From positions 1-7,656 of the forward strand of contig JAUWJE010000082.1 in the NCBI GenBank assembly GCA_030607835.1: 7,656 nucleotides of DNA, written 5' to 3'. Below, piece after piece: positions 1 through 4,368 of this stretch. The notes beneath the pieces are model-generated. The model was not told the DNA's origin and made no database searches. It saw only the letters and a program-made list of their open reading frames with translations. A program made the translations under genes and the position numbers. The DNA is from Candidatus Fermentibacterota bacterium (GTDB lineage: Bacteria > Fermentibacterota > Fermentibacteria > Fermentibacterales > JCC-6). The stretch's first letter is position 1. Every line of letters begins with the position of its first letter.

Positions 1-161
1 TACTTTCGATTCTTGCCTGCCCGAAGTGCAAGGGTGAACTGGAATACAGAACCGATCCTGAAGAAGTGCTTGTATGTCATTCCTGTGCCCTTGTATATGA
101 AGTGAAGGATGATATTCCGATAATGCTCATCGAGGAAGCCAAGCCCCTTAATAAAGAGTGA
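1..161 (+). CDS. Trm112/YcaR-like zinc-ribbon protein (C-terminal part)
   Basis: The gene is cut by the left edge; reading from base 3 gives 52 residues to the TGA at 159-161. The fragment has two cysteine pairs, CPKC (fragment residues 6-9) and CHSC (25-28). They are followed by a YEVKDDIPIML stretch that matches the C-terminal half of the small Trm112/UPF0434 (YcaR) family, which typically ends in an acidic or alanine-rich tail after an 'IP(V/I)ML' motif. Family members are about 55-65 residues, so only about six N-terminal residues are probably missing. All four presumed zinc ligands are present. Eukaryotic and archaeal Trm112 activates partner methyltransferases; the role of free-standing bacterial members is poorly known. 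The stop overlaps the GTG at 158, so this gene is probably co-transcribed with the large ATPase downstream. Family assignment is fairly secure; function is not claimed. Confidence 0.8.
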   Translation, partial: LSILACPKCKGELEYRTDPEEVLVCHSCALVYEVKDDIPIMLIEEAKPLNKE

Positions 162-3016
162 CAATCAAATATCGAGGAGCCATGGTCGGGCGCGAACATC
201 AGCTTGCTCAAGCGGTCTCTCTTTTCTCGATGCTTGAAACTGGTGATTCACCTGGTTTGCTCTGTTACTGGGCTCCCGCAGGAACTGGTAAGACCAGACT
301 TGTAAGGGAGATTGATGCAGCTCTTCCGGATATTGAATTCATCTTTATTGAGGCCGATGAGGCTCCGGGTACTGACCCTTTAGCTGATTTCTTCCGGGAG
401 TGGTTCAATCTTGATCCAGGAGCTTCGGAGAAGAAAAACTCCGAGAACTTCCAGCACGTCTGGGAAGGACTCCTTCTCAATATTGAGCTCCGGACGGACT
501 ATCCTGTTCATCATCTGGTTGACGAGCTCATGGAAGCCAGACCTTTCCTTGAAAGTGTTTCAGGGCTTTCTCAGGCATCCGGTTCGATAGTGTACCAGCT
601 TGAACCATCGCAGCGGGCAGAGAACCTTTCAACATCGGTGATTTCGTTTTTTGTCGCTCTTTCAATTCTGCAGCCTGTAGTTGTGGTAATAGAGAATATC
701 CAGTGGTTTTCCCGCGAGAGTTTCCTGATTGTTGAGAGAATGCTCAAGACTACTTCCGGATATCAACTTGCCTTCATTGCAACAGGAAGGCCTGATTCTA
801 CAGGATCCCAACCTGCTTTTCCATCCGTTGATCCTATTTCCGGGTCAGACATAATATTTCTGAGTGGACTTTCAAAAAATGATATCACCTCATTTGTGGA
901 GGAACTCACAGGTAGCTCACCCGAACAGAAACTTGTTGATTTTCTATGGGATAGAGCGGGAGGAGTCCCGCTGTTTCTTGAGCAGGCCCTAGATTATCTA
1001 ACTGAAACAGAACAAGTTAAGAGAAAGGGAGATAGACTTGTTCTGAGTGGATCTGCAAAGGAAAGCACTGAATCAATTAAGGATATGTTCCTTGCAAGAG
1101 TTCGCATGATGCCGGCTTCAGTTCAGAAAATAACAGGAACCGCATCCATTCTGGGAAAGATGTTCAGTCGGGATATTCTAGCTGAAGTCACTGAATCTGA
1201 AACTATTGAAAATGAACTGGATTCATGTGTCAGGAAACGCATATTTACGATTGATGGAGTTTTCTTTTCATTCGCACATATGGTGTTTCGTGAGTGGGCG
1301 AACGAGCTCATTCCCACCAGAGATCATGAGAAGCTTCACCTGAAGGTCGGTCAGATTCTTGAAATATTTCATGAAGGCACTGCTTCAGCATCCCACCTCG
1401 AGGAAATCGCCAGCCATTTTCAGCTTGGCGGTGATAATCAGAAAGCTGCCCTGTATATCAGAAAAACCGCGGAGGCTTGCACTGATAATTTCGAGAACAG
1501 AGCAGCAATCGAAATGTACGGAAGACTGGCATCCATGGTCACAGAACCGGAAAGGACGGAAGTTGATCTGGACCTTGCTGGTGTTTACCGGAACGCGGGA
1601 CTGCTTAAAGAAGGCATAGATCTGCTGTCTAGCACAATGAAGAGAATCCGCGGAAATCCTTTAATCAATGATTCACTGAAAGCCAGAGTGATGCTGAAAC
1701 TGGGGACTAATCTAGGTTCTTCGGGAAAGCTGAGACAGGCAGAGAAAATGCTCTGGAACTGCCTGGAAGCGTTTACGCGGATGGCTGATGTGCGTCATAT
1801 GTCTGTCGCGATGCGGCAACTTGGTTTAGTTGTCAGAACAGCGGGAAGAACTGAAGAAGCTGTTGCTCTTGGCGAAGAATCTATTGATCTTGCTCGAAAA
1901 ACCGGGATTTCAGAGGAGATATGCGCTTCGCTTTACTGGGCTGCGATAACTTACAGACAATTAGGTCAGTACGATCTCATGAAGAAATATACAGAGGAGC
2001 AGGTCAGGCTTGCGCAGGAAACGGGACTGATCAAGAGTATTATCGCGGGATATGATAATCTCATGAGAGTTCACATTTATAACAGAGATTACGACAGTGC
2101 CGAAGAAGTACATAAAAAACTCAGGGAAGCTGCTGAGAAAACAGCGAACTGGGCTGCACTGAGCACTGCCACAAGCAAGCTTGGAATTATTCACCTTCGA
2201 AAGGCGGAATGGGAGCAGGCGATCGAATGCTTCAGGCAATGTGTGACCCTCAGCTGTAAAACAGGCAATCTCAGGGCGAAGTGTGCTGCATTGGGCAATC
2301 TCGCTCATGCTTCGATAGGCATAGAGAATACAGATGCTGCCTTGAAGTACGCCACTGAGCTGATAGATACTGCCTCAGTCATCGGTTTCAGATCAGGTCT
2401 GATGTCAGGATACGCCAGAATGGGTTATCTATTTTCTCTCAAGGGAGATTATGAATCAGCGCTTGACTGTGTTCAAACACAGATTGAGCATGCAGAGGCG
2501 ATGAGTGATATACGTAATCTGTCTGACGGATGGGCTGCAATTGCACTGATTCAGTTCCTTCTTGATGAACCTGCAGCAGCAATTGAAAGTAGCAACATAG
2601 CATTCGAGAATTCCCGGAAAGCTGATGATATGGTTTCGTACGGCAGTCAGCTTGGATTGAGGGGAAAGATTTTCTCACTGGAGGGAAATTTCGATGAAGC
2701 AGAGAGAGATCTCAGGGAGGTTCTTGACCTGATCGAGGACCGAAAAGGCAGGGAGAAGCTTAGCTACAACAGCCGGATGTATCTGGAAGTTATCCGTGCA
2801 GGGAAAGGCGATGAAAATGCTTCCGCGAAACTCCTGGGAATGCTTGAAGAAGCTCCAGATCGCGATTACAGGGCAGAAACTCTCTACAATCACTGGAAAC
2901 TGACCGGTAATTCTGAATCAGCATCATCAGGCAGAATGCTGCTTGAGGAGATCCATCAGGACAGACCTCAACCCATTATAAAGAAGTGGCTTGATTCGTT
3001 ACCTGCTGAAAGCTGA
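158..3016 (+). CDS. STAND-type AAA_16 ATPase with C-terminal TPR array
   Basis: This protein is 952 residues from the GTG at 158. Residues 9-16 (MVGREHQL) are the usual opening of AAA_16/MalT-like NTPase domains. The P-loop is at 38-46 (WAPAGTGKT, Lys45). The Walker B region at 174-183 reads VVVVIENIQW, where the family usually has hydrophobics-DD-xQW, so the acidic pair is changed to Glu-Asn. A sensor-like TGRPD lies at 209-213 and the STAND GxP motif (GGVPLF) at 268-273. A winged-helix-like region follows at about 305-400, with SFAH at 371-374 in place of the usual F-R-H. From about 515 to 865 there are nine TPR-like helical pairs at roughly 40-residue spacing (starts near 515, 555, 594, 634, 673, 712, 752, 792, 832). 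No HTH, cyclase, kinase, nuclease or membrane segment is visible. Such proteins act in the cytosol as ATP-dependent sensors or scaffolds. Ligand and output are unknown. An alternative start is the ATG at 182. Confidence 0.9.
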   Translation: MTIKYRGAMVGREHQLAQAVSLFSMLETGDSPGLLCYWAPAGTGKTRLVREIDAALPDIEFIFIEADEAPGTDPLADFFREWFNLDPGASEKKNSENFQHVWEGLLLNIELRTDYPVHHLVDELMEARPFLESVSGLSQASGSIVYQLEPSQRAENLSTSVISFFVALSILQPVVVVIENIQWFSRESFLIVERMLKTTSGYQLAFIATGRPDSTGSQPAFPSVDPISGSDIIFLSGLSKNDITSFVEELTGSSPEQKLVDFLWDRAGGVPLFLEQALDYLTETEQVKRKGDRLVLSGSAKESTESIKDMFLARVRMMPASVQKITGTASILGKMFSRDILAEVTESETIENELDSCVRKRIFTIDGVFFSFAHMVFREWANELIPTRDHEKLHLKVGQILEIFHEGTASASHLEEIASHFQLGGDNQKAALYIRKTAEACTDNFENRAAIEMYGRLASMVTEPERTEVDLDLAGVYRNAGLLKEGIDLLSSTMKRIRGNPLINDSLKARVMLKLGTNLGSSGKLRQAEKMLWNCLEAFTRMADVRHMSVAMRQLGLVVRTAGRTEEAVALGEESIDLARKTGISEEICASLYWAAITYRQLGQYDLMKKYTEEQVRLAQETGLIKSIIAGYDNLMRVHIYNRDYDSAEEVHKKLREAAEKTANWAALSTATSKLGIIHLRKAEWEQAIECFRQCVTLSCKTGNLRAKCAALGNLAHASIGIENTDAALKYATELIDTASVIGFRSGLMSGYARMGYLFSLKGDYESALDCVQTQIEHAEAMSDIRNLSDGWAAIALIQFLLDEPAAAIESSNIAFENSRKADDMVSYGSQLGLRGKIFSLEGNFDEAERDLREVLDLIEDRKGREKLSYNSRMYLEVIRAGKGDENASAKLLGMLEEAPDRDYRAETLYNHWKLTGNSESASSGRMLLEEIHQDRPQPIIKKWLDSLPAES
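174..179 (+). promoter_or_regulatory. Possible ribosome binding site for the alternative ATG start at 182
   Basis: GAGGAG ends two bases before the ATG at 182, which would begin the protein directly at MVGRE. The spacing is shorter than usual. The GTG at 158 has no clear Shine-Dalgarno sequence at normal distance but overlaps the previous stop as GTGA, which favours coupled initiation. The true start is therefore ambiguous between 158 and 182. The difference is only eight residues, before the domain begins. Confidence 0.4.
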
Positions 3017-3046
3017 TCATGCGATGAAGGCATATAGATTCCATCG

Positions 3047-3075
3047 TTGACATGCTCTTTATGGGTACTCATCTT
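3047..3075 (+). promoter_or_regulatory. Weak candidate promoter for the membrane-protein gene
   Basis: A perfect TTGACA (3047-3052) lies in the 82-base gap before the membrane-protein gene. At 17 bases' spacing the matching -10 position is CATCTT (3070-3075), only three of six matches to TATAAT. There is no recognisable terminator after the ATPase gene, so read-through from upstream is equally possible. Confidence 0.25.
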
Positions 3076-3098
3076 TACTCAATTGAAAAGGAGGGCTA

Positions 3099-3683
3099 AT
3101 GGAAAAGAAACGAATGCTTATACTCATCATTGCGGTGGTTGGAATGATCGGTGCATTCCTTCCATGGTATACTGTCTTCGGCACAATGAATGTCAGTGGA
3201 ACGGAGGATGGTGGCTGGTTAACACTTATCCTGTTTGCTGCAGGTGGCGCGATTGCCTTCTTCACGGGAGATAAAATGGAACCTCTCAAGAAGAAGTTCC
3301 TCAGTGGCGTCTGGATTCCCGCCGCAATTGCTTTTCTTCTTATATTGACCAAGATATTCAAGAGCAGACCCGGTGGAATCAGCCTGGGCATTGGTATCTG
3401 GGTCGTTGCACTTGCCGGTTTAGCTCAGATATTTGTTACTTTCTTCTACAAAGGCGCGGCCGGCTGGGATATGCCAAAATCAATGGCGGATGTTACAAAA
3501 GCAGCCGGAATTCCCACTCCTGAAAAGAAGCCAGAAGTTACTGAAACAGTTGCTCCGGCAGCTCCTGTTGCCCCGGTAGCTCCCGCAACACCTGTAGCTC
3601 CAGCAGCTCCTGAGGCTCCAGAAGTTTCAGAAGCTCCTGAGGCGCAGGGAGAAGAACCCGTAGAACCCAGACCGAACGAATAG
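3099..3683 (+). CDS. Four-helix membrane protein with Pro/Ala/Glu-rich C-terminal tail, unknown function
   Basis: This protein is 194 residues and starts at an ATG preceded by a strong AAAAGGAGGG (3086-3095), which fixes the start. Four hydrophobic segments are visible at about residues 6-26, 39-56, 69-88 and 94-117. The N-terminus (MEKKR) and the 59-67 loop (DKMEPLKKK) are positively charged. By the positive-inside rule both termini would be cytoplasmic. The first helix ends in AFLPWYTVFG, followed by a short loop and GGW, a pattern seen in many small uncharacterised bacterial membrane proteins. Residues 151-182 are a low-complexity run of (V/A/E)AP triplets, and the last 20 residues are acidic. 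There is no signal peptide cleavage motif or lipobox. I do not recognise a named family. The gene lies 82 bases after the STAND-TPR gene and is followed by an intrinsic terminator, so it is the last gene of that block. Any functional tie to the ATPase is inference from position only. Confidence 0.85.
   Translation: MEKKRMLILIIAVVGMIGAFLPWYTVFGTMNVSGTEDGGWLTLILFAAGGAIAFFTGDKMEPLKKKFLSGVWIPAAIAFLLILTKIFKSRPGGISLGIGIWVVALAGLAQIFVTFFYKGAAGWDMPKSMADVTKAAGIPTPEKKPEVTETVAPAAPVAPVAPATPVAPAAPEAPEVSEAPEAQGEEPVEPRPNE
3549..3644 (+). repeat. In-frame 9-base-period repeat encoding (V/A/E)AP triplets
   Basis: This stretch encodes residues 151-182 of the membrane protein. The reading is VAP, AAP, VAP, VAP, ATP, VAP, AAP, EAP and then a degenerate EVSEAPEA. 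Codons for the same residue vary (GCT, GCC, GCA; CCG, CCT, CCC, CCA), so the pattern is kept at the protein level and is not a fresh DNA duplication. Such segments usually form extended, flexible linkers or tails. Confidence 0.85.
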
Positions 3684-3710
3684 CACACCGCTTCTAGAAC
3701 AATGCACAAT

Positions 3711-3745
3711 GCGCCCCCGCTTCCCGCGGGGGCGCTTCCCTTGTT
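3711..3745 (+). terminator. Intrinsic terminator after the membrane-protein gene
   Basis: A perfect 10-bp, entirely G/C stem (left arm 3711-3720, right arm 3726-3735) closes a five-base loop, TTCCC. It is followed by a T-rich but C-interrupted tail (TTCCCTTGTTCC). An outer inverted pair, GAACAA (3697-3702) and TTGTTC (3741-3746), could extend the structure. The hairpin lies 28 bases after the stop of the upstream gene. The tail is weaker than a classic U-run, but stem strength and position make termination likely. Confidence 0.8.
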
Positions 3746-3769
3746 CCACGGAATATATGTTTGCATAAT
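3741..3769 (+). promoter_or_regulatory. Candidate sigma70-type promoter for the PNP-like/ileS/lspA operon
   Basis: A -10 box CATAAT (3764-3769, five of six matches) lies exactly 17 bases after TTGTTC (3741-3746, three of six matches to the -35 consensus). Transcription would begin near 3776, giving a leader of about 40 bases before the ATG at 3817. The -35 overlaps the tail of the preceding terminator. No T-box or other leader structure typical of regulated ileS genes fits in so short a leader. Confidence 0.45.
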
Positions 3770-3816
3770 CGCTGTTCGTCTTATTGTCTATTTGAGTATT
3801 CGAAGAAGGTGGTTGA

Positions 3817-4368
3817 ATGTTCGCTGTTCTTCCAGGCAGCTGGAAATGTGATCTTCCCGATGATATCTCAATACATTTTCGTTCGGGAAGGGAAGAAACA
3901 CTGGATTCAGTGCGATCCGCTCTTGTTAAAGGAGAGAAACTTTTCCTGATAGGTGCAGAAGGTGTTTCCAGCAGGAAAAAGTGGATTGCCGCTAACGACC
4001 ATATTGCTTTATTCGGAAGCAGCCCGCTGATCGGTTCAAACAGAGAGGATCTCGGTCCCAGATTCCCGTCACTGATGGATCTTTATATTACTCCTGACGG
4101 ACCATGGGAAAAGGGAGTAATCGGCAGAGTGCCTGAGTGGAGACTTGCTACACCGGCGGAACTTTCGATGATGGGGTCGGACGCGCTTGTTTCAGAAGGA
4201 GTGGATGAGGCTGAAGTTGCAGGTCATGGTGGAGCCAGGGTCATGTTTCTTGTAAGATGCCATAGCTGGGATTCCATTAATACTGAAGTATCACCCGTTA
4301 GAGAGGCCGCTTCAGCGGCGCTCGATTTGTTCAATTTAAAATTCACCGGGGGAGGTGAGGAGCAGTGA
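3817..4368 (+). CDS. Shortened, diverged purine-nucleoside-phosphorylase-like protein
   Basis: This protein is 183 residues. The start is firm: an in-frame TGA (3814-3816) immediately precedes the ATG, with AAGGTGG at 3806-3812. Residues 60-90 show the class II PNP signature: DHI (61-63), PL (70-71), GxN (73-75), GPRFP (80-84) and DLY (88-90). TPAE (112-115) and GSDALVSE (120-127) match the family's E-T-x-A-E and GADAVGMST stretches. Residues 32-52 match the strand and loop read as VR..LG....VTNAAGG in human PNP. Compared by eye with human PNP from memory, about 80-90 N-terminal residues are absent, including the GSGLG phosphate loop. The purine-binding Glu201 falls on Ala111, Asn243 on His149 or Ser150, Met219 on Val125 and Asn115 on Gly46, while Ser220 appears kept (Ser126). 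Full-length PNPs (about 270 residues) split a ribonucleoside with phosphate; this one is probably not a working PNP. Its stop overlaps the ileS start (GTGA). Confidence 0.7.
   Translation: MFAVLPGSWKCDLPDDISIHFRSGREETLDSVRSALVKGEKLFLIGAEGVSSRKKWIAANDHIALFGSSPLIGSNREDLGPRFPSLMDLYITPDGPWEKGVIGRVPEWRLATPAELSMMGSDALVSEGVDEAEVAGHGGARVMFLVRCHSWDSINTEVSPVREAASAALDLFNLKFTGGGEEQ
4351..4360 (+). promoter_or_regulatory. Strong ribosome binding site for ileS inside the upstream gene
   Basis: GGAGGTGAGG, preceded by GGG, lies four bases before the GTG at 4365 (eight bases from the GGAGGT core). It encodes the last Gly-Glu residues of the PNP-like protein. It fixes the GTG as the ileS start and supports coupled translation of the two overlapping genes. 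Confidence 0.8.

Noticed and set aside
3017..3060. Terminator after the ATPase gene (CGATG 3022-3026 pairing with CATCG 3042-3046).
   Set aside because: It has only five pairs with a 15-base loop and no T-run following.
3446..3766. Minus-strand open frame with a collagen-like Gly-Ala-Thr repeat.
   Set aside because: It is the reverse complement of the XAP-repeat tail of the membrane protein, runs through the terminator, and lacks its own support.
3747..3816. T-box riboswitch or attenuator controlling ileS.
   Set aside because: The leader is about 40 bases, far too short, and there is no T-box consensus or antiterminator pairing.
3684..3816. A lost N-terminal half of the PNP-like gene, joined by frameshift.
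   Set aside because: The 133-base gap holds a terminator and promoter and is too short for the missing 80-90 residues; a stop abuts the ATG in frame.
3761..3949. Short + strand open frame starting at 3761 in another frame.
   Set aside because: It overlaps the promoter -10 region and the PNP-like gene, has no ribosome binding site, and the residue composition is not protein-like.
158..4368. STAND ATPase plus PNP-like protein as a two-part anti-phage system (both folds occur in defence proteins).
   Set aside because: A strong terminator and a new promoter separate them, the PNP-like gene is bound to ileS-lspA, and no toxin domain, nuclease or mobile-element signs are present.
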